Shown piece after piece: positions 11,501-26,500 of a stretch of 64,000 bases of DNA (position 1 is its first letter; the number at the start of each line of letters is the position of its first letter). This DNA comes from Sciurus carolinensis (taxonomy: Eukaryota; Chordata; Mammalia; Rodentia; Sciuridae). Below the pieces are notes generated by a model, which saw nothing but the letters and a program-made list of their open reading frames with translations, was not told where the DNA came from and ran no database searches. The position numbers and the translations under genes are program-made. The stretch spans positions 24,482,777 to 24,546,776 of the forward strand of contig NC_062227.1 of NCBI RefSeq assembly GCF_902686445.1, given 5' to 3'.

Positions 11501-14500
11501 TGGCAGATTAGAACTCTGTGTATATATACCACATTTTCTTTATTCATTCATCTGTTGATAGGCACCTGGGCTGATTCCATAACTTGGTTATTGTGAATTG
11601 TACTGCTATAAACACTGATGTGCCTATCACTGTAGTATGTTGATTTTAGTGCTTAAGAATAAATACCATGGAGGGAGATAGCTGGGTCATATGGTGGTTC
11701 TATTCCTAGTATTTTGAGGAATCTCCATACTGCTTTCCAGAGTGTTTGTACTAATTTGCAGTCCCACCAATAATGTATGAGTGTATCTTTTCTCTCATAT
11801 CCTTGCCAGTACTTATTATCACTTGTATTCTGGGTAATTGCCATTCTAACTAGAGTGAGATGGAATCTTAATATAGTTTTGATTTGCATTTCTCTGATTG
11901 CTAGGGATGTTGAACAGTTTTTCATATATTTGTTGGCTACTTGTATTTCTTCTTTTGAGAAGTGTCTGTTTAGTTCTTTGCCCATTTATTGATTGGGTTA
12001 TTTTTTGTTAAGTTTTTTGAGTTCTTTATATATGCTAAATATTAATCCCCTGTCAGAGGAGTAGCTGGCAAAGATTTTCTCCCATTCTGTAGGCTCTCTC
12101 TTTATGCTCTTATGTTTCCCTTGGTATGCAGAAAATTTTCAATTAGATGTCATCTCACTTATTGATTCTTGTTTTTTTTTTTTTTTCCTTAAACTTTAGG
12201 GATATTGTGAAGGAAATTGGTGCCTGCACAGATATGTTATAATGTTGAGTCTCAGCTTTTTCCTAGAAGTTGCAAAGTTTCTGGTCTAATTTCTAGGTCT
12301 TTGATTCACTTTGTGTTGACTTTTGTGCAGAGTGAAAGCTAGGGAATCTCATTTCATTCTTCTACATATGAATATCCAGTTTTCCCAGCACCATTTGTTA
12401 AAAAGTTTATTTTTTCACCAACATATATTTTTTGGCACTTTTGTTGAGTATCAGAAGACTGTATCTATGTGGGTTTTTCTCTGTGTCTTCTATTCTGTTC
12501 CATTGGTCTTCATGTTTTGTTTTTGTGCCTATACCATGCTGGTTTTGTTTACTAGAGTGCTATAGTATAATTTGCTCTTTTTTCTCAGTATTGTATGGGC
12601 TATTCTGGGTCTTATATTCTTCCAAATGAATTTTAGGACTGTTTTTTATAGATCTGTGAAGAATGTCATTGGTATTTTATTGGGGTTTGCATTCTATCTG
12701 TTTAACACTTTTGTTGGTATGGCCATTTTGACAATATTAATTCTGCATGTCCAGGACATGGGAAGTCTATTCATCTTCTAAGGTCTTTGATTGCTTTCTT
12801 TCTTCAGTATTATAGAGTTTTTATTTTAGATGTCTTTAACCTTCTTGGTTACTTTTTATTCCTAAGTATTTCTATTTTTTTTAGTTTGTTGTGCATGAGG
12901 TAGTTTTCCTGATTTTTCTCTCAGCAGGTTGGTTTTTGGAGTATAAGAAAGATATTTATTTTTATAGAGGAGGAAGAGTTTATTTGAGGGCTCATGGTTT
13001 CAGAGATCTCAAACCAGAGAAGGCTGGTTCCGTTCCTCGGGGCTCGAGCTGAGGCAGAACATCATGGTGGAAAAGTGTGGCAGAGGCTTGCATGGTGATC
13101 AGGAAGCAGAGAGAGAGAGGTCTCCACTCACTAGATACAAATACATACCCACAGTCACGCCCCAATCCCCACTCCTCCAACCACACCCTACCACTTCAGT
13201 TCCCACTCGGTTAATCCCTTTCAGGGGCTTAATTCACTGCTTGGGTTAAGACTCTCACAACCCAGTCATTTCTCCTCTGAACCTTCTTGCACTGTCTTAC
13301 ATGTCAGCTTTTGAGGAACACCCAAAAATGTGGATGTGAGCTTCCAAACCATAACATTGACGCATCTTTAAGAAAACATTTTTGTTAGCTAGCCTTTTTT
13401 TTAGAGTTGCTTTTTTCTTCCTCACTTCTCTTTGTAGTCAGACTGTGTGTGACATATTCTTCTAGAAAAGTTACATTCCAGTTTGTTGGATATGGGCATA
13501 TGTTCTCCATTGTGACGTCTTTCTACTTATTTGTGGTAGGTTCTTTCCTTAAATAAAACAAAGAAAAATATCCAGGTAAACTTTTCTGATCCACTTCTGT
13601 GTCCCTTTTGTGTAGAAACTACAGTGCCTATGTGAACACAATACTTGCGGAGAGAGCTGTAACAGGTGCTGTCCTGGGTACCACCAGCAGCCCTGGAGGC
13701 CTGGGACCGTTTCCTCTGGTAACACATGTGAAGGTAAGTTCACGATTTGAAGAATGTGGTTCTTTTCCCCTTAAAGTAGTTATATTTTTGTCCTTTTAAC
13801 TTTTGCAGTGAATAGGTAACTTGCTTTCTCAGAAAATCCAATAGTGCCCAGAGTTTTAAATTTCCTTAGTAAAATTTAAACTATTGAGGGCCAAATGTAT
13901 CTTTATGGATTTCCTATTTCCTCCAATGTCCCCTTCCCATACATCCATGCGTTCTTTATTATTTTGAATTCAATTTTTAAATAGGCCATATATTCACAAG
14001 ATTACAACATCTAATAATATAAAGAAGTTTAGGGTAAAAGCTTTCCTTCTACTTCATCTCCATCCTTCCCACTTTTTATTATTTCCCATTATGTTCTTAT
14101 TAAAATGTTTGTGCAAATAAGCATATATCAGTGTATTTCTACTCCCAGGACAGGTTCTTTTACAGGAGATGGCATAATAGTTACACCACCACTTTTTTTT
14201 TTTTTTTTGGAGACCTGGGGATCAAATCCAGGACTTTACACAAGCTAAACAGGTACTCTGCCACTGAGCTATGTATTACATTTTAATATTTAACAATGTA
14301 TCCTTAAATTCTTTTCATGTTAACTATTTAAAATGCTGCTTTTAAAAACAGTTGCACAAAATCCCATTATATGAGTATAATAAGTAATTAATTTAAATGG
14401 ATATAATGGATATCCATCAATGGGTGTTTCATTTGTCTCCAGTCTATTGTTAACACAAACAATTATGCAGCGATTAGCCCCATGGATTTCATTCACAAGT

Positions 14501-17500
14501 GTGCAAAGATTCTGCAAAGTATAATCCCAGAAGATGGGATTAAATGGGCATGCACTTTTATTATTTTGATAGTTCTTCCTAATTATCCTACATAATATTG
14601 CCTACATCTTATTAAAATAGCTTATTCTAGAATTTTAATTCATAGTCCTATAAACTTAAGGGCCTGCTCTCTATAGGACATCCTATGTATATTAATTAAG
14701 ATGTTAAAATATCCTCCTAGAATGTAACTGTCACAATAAAGCCAAAGACTGTTACTACGATGAAAGTGTCGCCAATCAGAAGAGAAGCTTGAATACGGCT
14801 GGGCAGTTCAGAGGAGGTGGGGTTTGCATTAATTGCCAGCAGAACACCATGGGAATCAATTGTGAAACCTGTGTGGATGGATATTATAGACCACATAAAG
14901 TAAGTATGTGTCTCTCCCATGGCTGAGCGTCATTGTCTTCCCAAAGTAGAAAAGAGACTTTAGAAGTTGCAACCTCAACACTGGAGACTCATCTCAACCT
15001 CCATGTTGGAGACTCCTTTCCTTCTGTAATGCTAAATTTATATTATTGTTATGCTAATAGTGTTCTTCTGATTTCTATTTTCTATTCTGCCCTGTTTCTT
15101 TCTTAAAGTAAGATGTTCAGGTGGTGTTATTTAACTTGAATTCAGGGACCTGTTGGCTGTGTGATCTTGGGTAATCTAACTGAGAATGTGGAGATTCTGC
15201 CACTAACTAGAGGCTGAAACTTGCCCACAGATTTAGCCAGTCCTCAGCTGACTTGATACACAGTTGTTATAGTGTCCTTGGGGTATTCTTCCTTCCTCTT
15301 TTGCCTAGTTCCCTGTTAAAACAGTAGAGCAAAAAGCCTATATCTTGGCATTCATAATATTGTTCATATGATTGCTAATATTGCTGTCATTTCCTGTAAG
15401 ATAATCCCGGTCAACTTCTGCCTTTCAGATTTCCCCTTATGAGGATGAACCTTGCCATCCCTGTGACTGTGACCTTGTGGGGTCCCTCAGTGCCATCTGT
15501 GTTAAGGATGATCTGCATTCTGACATAAACAAGGGTAAATGCTTAATTGATTTTTGTGCTTGCAATTGGTTTTTTTTTTTTTTTGGTGGAATATTGTACC
15601 TGATAGAACCATAACCACTGTGTTGGATGAAAGGATTCTTTATTAATCCTTTGGTTCACCAAATATTTATAGAGCATCTACTATGTGTCAGGGACTTTTC
15701 TAGATCCTAGTGATACGTATTTGAATAAGATAGCCAAGGTCCCTGCTCAAAGGCAACACTAAACAAGTGCATGGATGCTGTAATGCCAGGGAGAGTGCTA
15801 TGGACATAAAGCCAAATTGAGCATAATTGGTAGGAGAGTGGGTGTGGAGGTGATGCTGTTGGGGTGACGAAATGACATTTGAGCAGATAATTGAGCATTT
15901 GATGAAAAAAAAGTAAGGCTTGGTTTAAGCCATCTGTGGAGCACAGTAAATAGCAGTTGCTCTATTTAGCTCTTAGAAGGTGCTCAGAGGACTTCTGCAT
16001 ACATCATCTCACAAAGCAAGCAAATCCTCCAGTTCACTTTGTAAATGTCAGTGTTCTTTCCCTTTTAAAATTGGGTAAGTGGACTTGCAAATCTCAGAGT
16101 CTCCTGAATAGGTTGCATCTGTTCACAGACTTCTGTGACCCCATCAAATTCTCAGCCACTGGCAGTAAAAACGGCTGTTGTCCAGCAGGCATGGAGGGGC
16201 AACTGTGGGGCCCAGCAGGAGCATGCAGGGTCAATTGCATGACTGAACCGATTCTGGCACCCTGATGGAAGGGTGATGATGGGGGTGCTGGGGGGTAGTG
16301 ACGATGCCCCTTGATTGGGTTCATTTACAAGAATATCATCTAAACGTCTCAACCATAGCAGATAGACATTATTTAACCCCTCTTTACAGACAAGGAAACT
16401 GCAGCTCAGAGCCGTTAAGGAACGGAGCCAAGGTCATATGGCTAGTAAGATTGAAAGCTGGCATTAAATATGGTATCGTTGCCTTCTACCTCGTTGGCTC
16501 TGCTTTAAAATCTGTTTTATAATTTCTTACCATACAGTTCTCCCATTTCAAGTATAGTAGAACATTTTCATCACCCAATGAAGAAACTCCTTATCCTTTA
16601 TCAGTCACTCCCCATTTCTCTTCACCTGGAATTCTCACATTCCATCCCAGGCCTCCTCAACCGCTGATCTACTCTATCTAGGTACATTTGCTTATTCTGG
16701 AATTTCATGTAAATAGAAGACAATATGTGGGGTTTTTGTGACTGACTTCTTTCACACAGTATATTTTCAAGGGTTATCTGTGTCGTAGCATGCATCAATA
16801 TTTCATTCCTTTTTATTGCTGAATAATATTCCATAGGATGAATATTTCACAGTTTATATATCCACTTATTGACTGATAAATATTTGAGTTATTCCTACTT
16901 TGGGCTATTATAAATAATGCTGCTATTAACATTCATTTACAAGGTTTGGGGGCACTTATGTTTTCTTTTTCTTGGGTGTTTACTTAGGAGTGGAATGGCC
17001 ATGTCATATGGTAACTCTACGCATAACATTTTGAAGAAATATTAAACTGTTTTTCAAAGTTGCTGTACTATTTTACATTGACACCAGCCTTTGTGATTTT
17101 CCTCTCTGTTTTCTTTATTTAAAACAAGAGTTGGCAAACTATGGCCCATGGTCCAAGTCCACACGCTGACTGTTTTTAAGAATAAGGTTTATTAGAACAG
17201 AGCTAGAGCCATCGACTTGTGCATCGTCTGTGGCTGCAGTCCAGCAGTAGTGGCTGAGTTGAGTAGTTCAATAGACTGTTTGCCCAAAAAACCCTAAAAT
17301 GTGCATTCTCTGGCCCTTTACAGAAAAAGTTTGCCAACCCCTGCTTTAAACTTCTTTTATTTTCGTGTGTTGTTTTCTCCCCAGGAAAATGGCCAGGCCA
17401 GTGTCCATGTAAGGAAGGTTATGCAGGAGAAAAATGTGATCGCTGCCAGTTTGGCTACAAGGGTTATCCAAACTGTGTCCCCTGTGACTGCAATCCAACT

Positions 17501-20500
17501 GGCAGTGTGAACGAGGATCCATGCACAGAGCCGTGTCTTTGTAAGGTGAGCACGGAGGTCTAAGGTGGACCTGAGTTTCTTCTGTGCTTCTCTGGAAAAG
17601 GAGCACCTTCCCCTGGCTCACAGAAACCCTTGTCCCTGCCCAGAAGCAAGATATGTCACAGCAAGTTGGCTCTGGTGTGTCCTTGGACTTAGATGAATAC
17701 TTGGATTCCATTTTTTATTTTTCTGGGCAATGGCCATGTATTCCAGAGGTATTTCTGTGACTTTCTAGGTGAAACCCAACACTGCGTATCATTTATTTGG
17801 CCTTGGCTGAATTCTTCCTTGACATTCTTTTCCAGCTTTGTATGTGGGGGATAATCATGTACACACTAAGTTTCCAGGAAAATTAATGAAATGCAGATTT
17901 TTATCTTGGATTTTTCTTAAAAAAATTGTGCAATCATAACAAATACATTTATATGGTACCATTGAGGAGTTTTACTTGACCATATGATATTAATAGCAAT
18001 TTCCCTGGAATTCCCAGGATTTCCTGTTGTACCTTTTGTGCTTATTCCCATGAAAGCATAGTCTTCGGCAAACGTTATATATCACCAAAAATAATCTCTA
18101 GTATTTGTGTAGAGTACAAACAATTAGACAGCCCTCCTCAGATTTTAAAATGTTTATATGAGCAGCAAAAATGGAAGAGGTAAAACAATTCATTTACATT
18201 TAATGACCAAGCTTACAGATTTACGTATAATCCCCAGCCTTGTTCTTGGCTACAAAATTAAATAGTAATTCAAACTATGTATTTTGGAAATAACAACTTC
18301 ATGAGGCTTTTTAAAAAATATTTACCTGCTTCTGTGGGCTACCAACCATGCCCCCCTTGTTAATCTCATACCAATGTAATTTTCTTCTGTCTGGATCCAT
18401 TGGCTTCACCAGGAAATTTTTTATTCTAACTTGCAGGAAAATGTCGAAGGGGAAAATTGTGACCGCTGCAAACCAGGCTTCTTTAACTTGAAGGACAGAA
18501 ACCCCCAGGGCTGCTCTGAGTGCTTCTGCTTTGGTGTCTCCGGTGTCTGCGACAGCCTTTCTTGGCACATTGGTCAGGTGGGAGGCCTTGAGTATAAACT
18601 GGGTTTAATCAGCAAGTGGTTATGTGAGCTCTGTACCACTGCGTCACCAGGTCACGAGGCTGATTTTCCCTGAAATATCACTCTCATGCATTTGGAAGGA
18701 CACCAATAACAGTCAAAAGGCAGTTGATTCCTGAAAGGGTCCCTAAACTTTCCTGGGCTTGTTTCCACACACGTGTTCCTGTCCGTGTAAGATATGTATT
18801 GTAGAATGCACTGTTTCCATTTCTTCTGTGGGGTATGCATTAAGTCAGGAGGTCAGATCTCACTCCACCTGCCCCCACTGGCACATCTGGGGTCATGAGA
18901 ATTTTTCAATTCAAAAAGCTGGGGGTGGGAGGCACCAAGGGATAGGGTAGGAACAACAGCAGGTGGCCCAGGTTTTACAAGGTGTTAGCTTTTTGTTGCT
19001 GTGACATGAACTTAGGGGCAGATAGATTTATTTTGGCTCCTGGTTTCAGAGGATACTGCCCATGATCAGCTGGCTTTAAGGCAGAAACATGGTAGAAAGG
19101 CATGACTGCAGAAGGCTGCTCTGTTCATTGCAGTCAGGTATCAGAGAAGGGGAGAAAGGAGCCAGGAATGAGATATAATCCCCAAGGGCACAACCCTAGT
19201 GACCTGTTTCCTCCAGCGATGCCCACCTGCCTACGGTTACCACCAGGTAATCCATTTAGATTATTAATCCATTATGTGAATTAATCCACTGATGAGGTTG
19301 CAACCCTTATAATCCAATCATTTTCTAAAAGCCCCTCCTCTGAACCTTGTTGCATTGGGAACCATGCTTTCAACACATGAGCCTTTTGGGGGACATTACA
19401 GATTCAAACCATAACATGAGGGTAGGCATTCTGTTTTGAAAAGGGGGAGTTCCCAGGGGATGAGTTTGAAGCAGGTGTCATATGGTGATGAGGGGAAGAG
19501 ACAATATAATGACTGCAGATTGGGAAGGAGCTGCTGGGCATAGGGCTTACCAACTGGTAACTGTGGCCACCATGCTGGGGGAAAGTGACCAACATCTTTA
19601 TGTAGGTGATAAATCGGGAGTATAAAATCTATAGAATACACACACACACACACATATATATATAAAACATATAGCATATATATATATATATTTAAATATT
19701 TTTTAGCATTTTGGGAAAAAGCAGAGTACAACAAAGAAGAGGGAGTCAGAGTTAGCAAAAGACACTTAATCCATCCATTTTCAGGTCAGGTATCCCTTAT
19801 CTGAAATGCTATTTTGGAATTTGGATTTCAGATTTTTTCAGATATTTGGAATATTTGCACATATATAACAAGATATCTTGCAGATGGGATCCAAGTCTAA
19901 ACATGAAATTCCTTTATGTTTCTTACACAGCTTATGCACATAATCTGCAGGCAATTTTATAATATATTTAGTGCACCTGCAATTTGTGACCCACCACATG
20001 AGATCAGCTGTGGCATTTTCCAGTTGTGCTATTATATAGGCACTCATGAAGTTTTGGTAGCAGAATTTCAGATTTCTGAATTAGGAATGCCCAACCTCTA
20101 TTTTTTATTATTTTTTAAAAATCTAAAATATATGTCCATAGCCTTCATGACTTTACTCCTTTACTTGCTTATAATTGATCTGGATTTGAGGTGTGTTATG
20201 ACTTGGTCTCAGGTTTCCTTAGTCCTTTGACAAGTGGAAGTGTCACAAGTTCTGTGGTTCATTTGTAGCAGTTGTGTTAACTTCATCCCTTACTAAACTT
20301 TCTGGGTTTGTCTCTTCATTGTGAAAATACTTACACTGGATTGCTTGAAATCTAAGGTTCATTCTATTTCATATTCTAAAATTCTTTTTTCTTTCTTTCT
20401 CTCTTTTTTTTTTTTCCTTCTAGGTGAATGATATGTCTGGGTGGCTGGTCACCGACTTGGTCAGTTCAAGTAAGATCCATTCTCAGCAAGAGGCGCTGAG

Positions 20501-23500
20501 TGGGCGCCATCAGATCAGCATCAACAACACCATGGTCATGCAGAGACTGACTTCCAAGTACTACTGGTCGGCCCCTGAGGCCTACCTTGGAAATAAGGTA
20601 TGTATGCTTAGATGAAGATCTCAGAGGCCCTTAAGAAAGGACTCCTACTGTTTGTTGTTTGCATTTTAAGTAATTTTGTTGGTTAGTTGAACTTTGAAAA
20701 GGCATTTCACAGCCTTTAATTTACATTGGATACAGAGGATTTTTGATCCTTTTGCCTTTTTAGTCACATTATTCCAATATGAGCATCTGTTCTTCTTGGC
20801 CCAGTTCCTAAGCAGTTTGTGTTGTGAAGTCTCATCCTCTTGTCAGTGATGGACCCTCTAATTTCCTCCTCTGGGTCCCCATCACTTGGGCCTTTGGAAA
20901 TGTTAATCACATTCATACTTTGTTCAGTTAGTGGTGAACTCAGATTAGTGCCCCATGGCTTTGTGGAGGGCCTAGCTTAGTGAAGGGCCCAGCTTAGTGC
21001 AGGGCCTAGCTTTGTGGAGGGCCTGGCACCTGGAAAACACTCAAGAAGTTTCCCACAAAGGAACTTTTGCTCTGCTTCCTCCATTTAGGTTTCAGGACAA
21101 GCTGTTGCTCATGTAAAATTCATATATAGGAACAGACAGAATACTTTCTGTTTTAATTTTAACTAAATGCAAAATATCTTCAGTGTAGAAAGTTGGTTTC
21201 TAAGATTGAACCTCCCTTCAACGACCTGTTCTCATTCTGCCTCTCCAATTAATTATACCCTTTCTCTCGAGAGTCTGATTGATTGGGAAATACATTTGAG
21301 AGAGTCTTTTTGAACACCTATAGTTCCCTGCTCACTTGGGAGTTGTGTTCATTTAAGGGTACCGGTGTCCTTTCATAGTACTGCAATCTCATAGCTTAGG
21401 GAGCTTCTAGTTAATTTGATGATTAAATTTTCTAACTTATTTTTAAGGAATGTTTATTTTTGAAGATGATTATTTTTACCATCAAATTATAATTGTAGAC
21501 TATGTCTTCCATTTATAATATGACCTTATCACCCAAATTCACTGAAATTTTTTCTTTTGAAATCACTTGTCCAATTTTATGATTGCAAAATTGGATTCCT
21601 AACATGCTTTTGTTGCGACACATTCATCAGGAAGAAGACTCCTACATTCAAGGAGATCTGATTGGGAAGAAGTACTTTCAGTCCTTCCTTTAAGTAGCAG
21701 ATCTAACATGTTATTTGCTGCAGCAGGGCAATGAAATAAAAATAGTCCTGGGTCCAACTTCTCACCTGCTAAACAAGATTATAGACCTTGGGGTCTCTCA
21801 GGAATGCATTTTTCTTCTGGAATTCAGCAATATCCTCTGGTCTTGGTAGTATCAATTAAAATACTTATATAGTATGTTTTCATTGCCTTTAATGGGAATT
21901 TCCTTACATATGGTGGCCACTGAATGGCTTGCAGCCTAGTTCTTTCCAGATGGTTTCTAGCTACTGCTTCCTCCTCCTTGGGGCTGTGGTTGTTTCTCCT
22001 TGGTGTTCACGCCCTCTTAACCATTCCAGCTGACCTCATTTGGTGGGTTCCTGAAATACACGGTATCTTATGATATTCCAGTGGAGACCGTGGACAGTGA
22101 CCTCATGTCTCATGCGGACGTCATCATCAAGGTGAGACTGTTTTGCTTTGCTTTTGTGTAGAGCTTAGGAATTAATGGGGTGATAGTTTGCTGACTGAAA
22201 ATGGCTAGGCCAGGTGGTTCCTGCAGGGAAACTGTGACTGGGTGATTTGTCTGCACATTCCCCAGAATGTGTGTGCGATGATCTGACTTGAGGCCCTTTC
22301 TGGAGTTCTTTGCATTCCTGTCATCCCCAGGGTGCACCCATCCTTTCATGTTTAAAAAAGAGGTGTGCTGGGCCTGATGGCACGTGCCTAATATTAGTGA
22401 CAGGTGAAGTTGAGGCCCAAGGATCACAAGTGTGAGGACAACCTTGGCAAATTAGTTAACACCCTGTCTCAAAAAGAGTGCCCCCTGGGTTCAATCCCCA
22501 GTACTGCAACCAACCAGTCAATCAATCAAACATGAGTGTTTGTTCTGACCTTGAAACTAGGGGGCCTTTCAAGGACCTTTTCTCCTTCCTGCCACTTTGC
22601 CTCCCCATATGAATGCATTAGACAGTTCCTGGCAATGGGGTGACAAGAGACACACTGCCTTTGTTCTCTCTCCCTGTCCCTGTATATCCTCCTCACTCCT
22701 CCCAAAAAGTCCTAGTGTGACCTTGCCCTGGGGTCTGTGGCATATTTGGGTTCTTGTCTCCAGTGTCCTTTCACCTTGAGTGACCTGTACCTCCGTGTTC
22801 ACCCTGAACAATTGGAAACTGGAAGGTAAATTACCGTTGTTAAAGGCAATTTTATGAGAAGGTGGAGGCATATTTACTGTACATACTGTTTTCAACTTCT
22901 ATTATTTAAAGATTAGGAGTATCAGATGCAGGCTACTTTGATGAAAACTGTAAGCAGATGCATGACCTTGTTTCTTTTCCAAGATCCCAGCAAAGCACAT
23001 GATCTTTAGGCTCATCGCTGGAATCCCTCTGAAAGAAATTCAGACCACCTCCTTTTCTTCAGTAATTCTGGACTGAGAGTTGTACAGACCATTGCATGTT
23101 TGCCTCAAGAACCTAGGCACAAATGAAAAACCATATTGTTGGGTGCAAAATTTGATTTTATTTCTTGATCATTAAGTTGAATTGCAACTATCTTTCCTCA
23201 TCTTTTTTGAATGCCAGGGAAATGGACTCACTGTAAGCACACAGGCTGAGGGCCTGTCATTGCAACCCTATGAAGAGTACTTCAATGTGGTTAGACTTGT
23301 GCCTGAGAATTTCCGAGACTTCAATAACAAGAAGGAGATCGATCGTGACCAGTTGATGACCGTCCTTGCCAATGTGACACATCTCTTGATCAGAGCCAAC
23401 TACAATTCTGCAAGAATGGCACATTACAGGTGTGTTTTGGAGCAGGAGGAAGAACTTACAGCAAAGATAGTTCTAGCTTGTCTTTATTTATTACTGTGTA

Positions 23501-26500
23501 TTTCCAACAGTATAGTTTCCATTGCTTTTATTAAAGACATAGTTAAGGAACTAGCTATATTAAAATTACTTTTATAAATGTAATTTTACTGAAGATGTAT
23601 TCATGACAAAGGTATCTCCTAGGAAACAAACTTGATTTTAAATTCAGAAATTTGCAAAGTGTTTCCAAGAATTACTAAATGAGTTATCAATTTCCTGGAC
23701 CCTGTTGCTTCTGGTTCTCCCTCTCCTGATGTTTTTGGTCTTAGTCTTGCAGTTATTTCAGCTAATAGTCATTTTGTTACTTTGAGGAAGTCAGTTTCTG
23801 GCAATGCCTGACCAACCATAAACGTCAATGCTGCTAAAGCAAGCATATAGAGCTCATTTGAGGATAATTTCTGTGTTCATGGTAAGATGGCTGAATGGAT
23901 GAATTGTTGTGAAGGACATCATTCCTTCCCCGCAGTGGTCTATGGGCCACTGCTTATCCAATGTTTGGAGGCACTTCCAGGAATAATGATGACTCCCAGA
24001 GAGTGTATTATTGGAAGAATCTTTAGTTACTTACAAAATCGTATGCCCATTTTGTTTGAATTAAATCTTTTAGGGACTCATTTCATTCAGGTGTAATATG
24101 TTATTTGCAAGCATGTGAGTCCTGTAACGACCCTGTGTGTTTGTAGGTTGGATTCTGTCTCCTTGGACACAGCGAGCCCTAATGCTATAGACCTGGCAGT
24201 AGCCACCGATGTGGAGCACTGTGAATGCCCGCCAGGCTACACAGGGACATCCTGCGAGGTACCGCTCACCTCTCTTCCTGTCTTCTTTTTGTTCTTTCGT
24301 AAGAGGAAAATAGTGCACTGAAGTTAGTCTAATGATACAAGCTTGAATTTTAACTTTGGAAACCCAATATTTGATCCAGAGTTGATTGATTATAGGAATG
24401 GGGGAAGTCTTATTGTTTAAAGAAATCCATTCCTTTGCTAGGGGTAGTCTCTGGGACTCCTGGAAATGCCTGGTTTTATGCAGCTCTCTTGCCTCAGTAG
24501 GAAGTTTGTACTACCTGTGCCGTATTTTATATTTCTAAGGAGGACTGAACTTGATCATTTGAATATTTATAATCACCTGTGCAAGAACAGGAAAGCTTCA
24601 GACAAGCCAGACCCATTTTGAGATCTTTCATGGCCCCTGGCTATTTTACTTTGGTGGGTTACACCTTACATTTGAAGTGCAGGTTCATTGAATGCAGTGT
24701 GAATTGAACCAATTAGGGATTGAATATATTCTAAGAAAGAAAACACTTCATCTGTACCAAAGTCTGTACAGATTTTTTTTTGTCATTATTCCCTAAATAA
24801 TACAACTATTTACATACCATTCACATTGAGATTTAAGGTATATAGGAGCCAGGCACAGTGGCTCATGCCTGTAATCTCAGCAGCTTGGGAAGCTGAGGCA
24901 GGAGGATCACAAGTTCAAGGCCAGCCTCAGCAACTTAGCAAGGCCCTAAACAATTCAGTGAGACCCTGTCTCTAAATTTTATATATATATAAAGGGACGG
25001 GGCTAGGGACAGGGTTTGTGGCTCAGTGGTAGAGTGCTCACCTAGAATGCGTGAGACACTGGGTTCGATCCGCAGCACCACATAAAAGTAAAATACAGGT
25101 GTTGTGTCCATCTACAAGTAATATATGTAATATTACTTGTATATGTATAATAATAATATATATTATTCATATATTTATACATGGACAGGGCTGGGAATGT
25201 GGCTCAGTGGTTAAGTGCCCAAGTTCAATCCCTGGTACTAAAAAAATAAAAATAAATAAATGAGTAAAGTATACAGAAGAATGTGCATATGCAAATACTA
25301 TGCCTTTTTATATAATGAACTTGAATATCCAAGGATTTTGGCTTCTGTGGGGGGTCTTAGAACTAATCCTTCATGGATACCAGGAATGACTGTATATGAA
25401 AATACACTTGCAATCAGAAATAAAAGTATTAAAATTATTTGGACATGAGTAATTTTAATAGCTCTCTGATACTGAGAACTTCCTGTGTATTCATCAGTAT
25501 TCTAAGCTCTTTCCATGTGTTATCGATCTGAATCCTGATAGCACCCATGTGTGGTATTTCACTTTCTTTTCCAAACTGAGGCACGAAAGATTCAGTAACT
25601 TGACCTTGGCCACACAACTAGGAATAATCATATTGGGGTTTGACCTTCATCTCTACTGTTCACCACCACTGTATGATCCTGCTTCCCACATGTTCATGGC
25701 TGATGATTATGAACAGTTGTCATTGACTTGATTCCTTGGCAATCATATTTACAAAGTGAGAAAATTTAATTTACAGTTTGTTTTTATTAATCTGTCAGTC
25801 ACAGACTTTGTAGTTATAAAGTTAGCCTAATGCCTCATGATGTAGATATTTAATTAAATAGACCTATTTTAAACATTTTATACGGTTTTTATTTGTTTGT
25901 GTTTTGAAACCAATTGATTTTTTTTTAGGTTTGAAACATGGATTTTTAAGTCCAGCAATTATTTGCAGTTTCTAACCATTGTGTGCATAATGTTTAGTGG
26001 ATAAATGATCCTGACTAAAGTCACCGAAATCCGTGGGCTGTGGCATAGGAGAGCACGGATGGACATAGAGCAGGGAAACCCTGGAAGTAGAAGCCAGACC
26101 AGCTGGAGCAGGAGGGGGCAGCAGAGAGAAGCTTAACACAGTGCTGCCTCTGTGTGTGAGGGACTGGTTCTGGGAACCCCACAGATACCCAAGTCTGCAG
26201 ATGCTAAAGTTCATTCTGTAAAATGGGTAGTGTTTGCATATAACTTAGGCACATCCCCCTCTATACTTTGCCATCTCTAGATTTCTTGTAATACCCAACA
26301 TAATGTAAATGGTATATAAATAGTTGTTCTACTACATTGTTTAGATGATAATGACAAGGGAAAAAAATGTCTGTATATGTTCAGCACAGATCCATATCTT
26401 CATTCCTTGGTTGGGTGAATCCGTGGATGTGGGCCCTAAGAATATGGAGGGCCAACTGCACACAATTGCAAACTTTTTGTTAAGTAGAACTCATTCTTTA

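Noticed and set aside
20963..21030. CRISPR-like repeat array
   Set aside because: Contiguous 17-bp units without spacers in a vertebrate intron; a minisatellite.
23430..23577. Continuation of exon 14 coding sequence
   Set aside because: The frame stays open past the donor by chance, but phase, donor site and the next exon (RLDSVSLD) show splicing at 23429.
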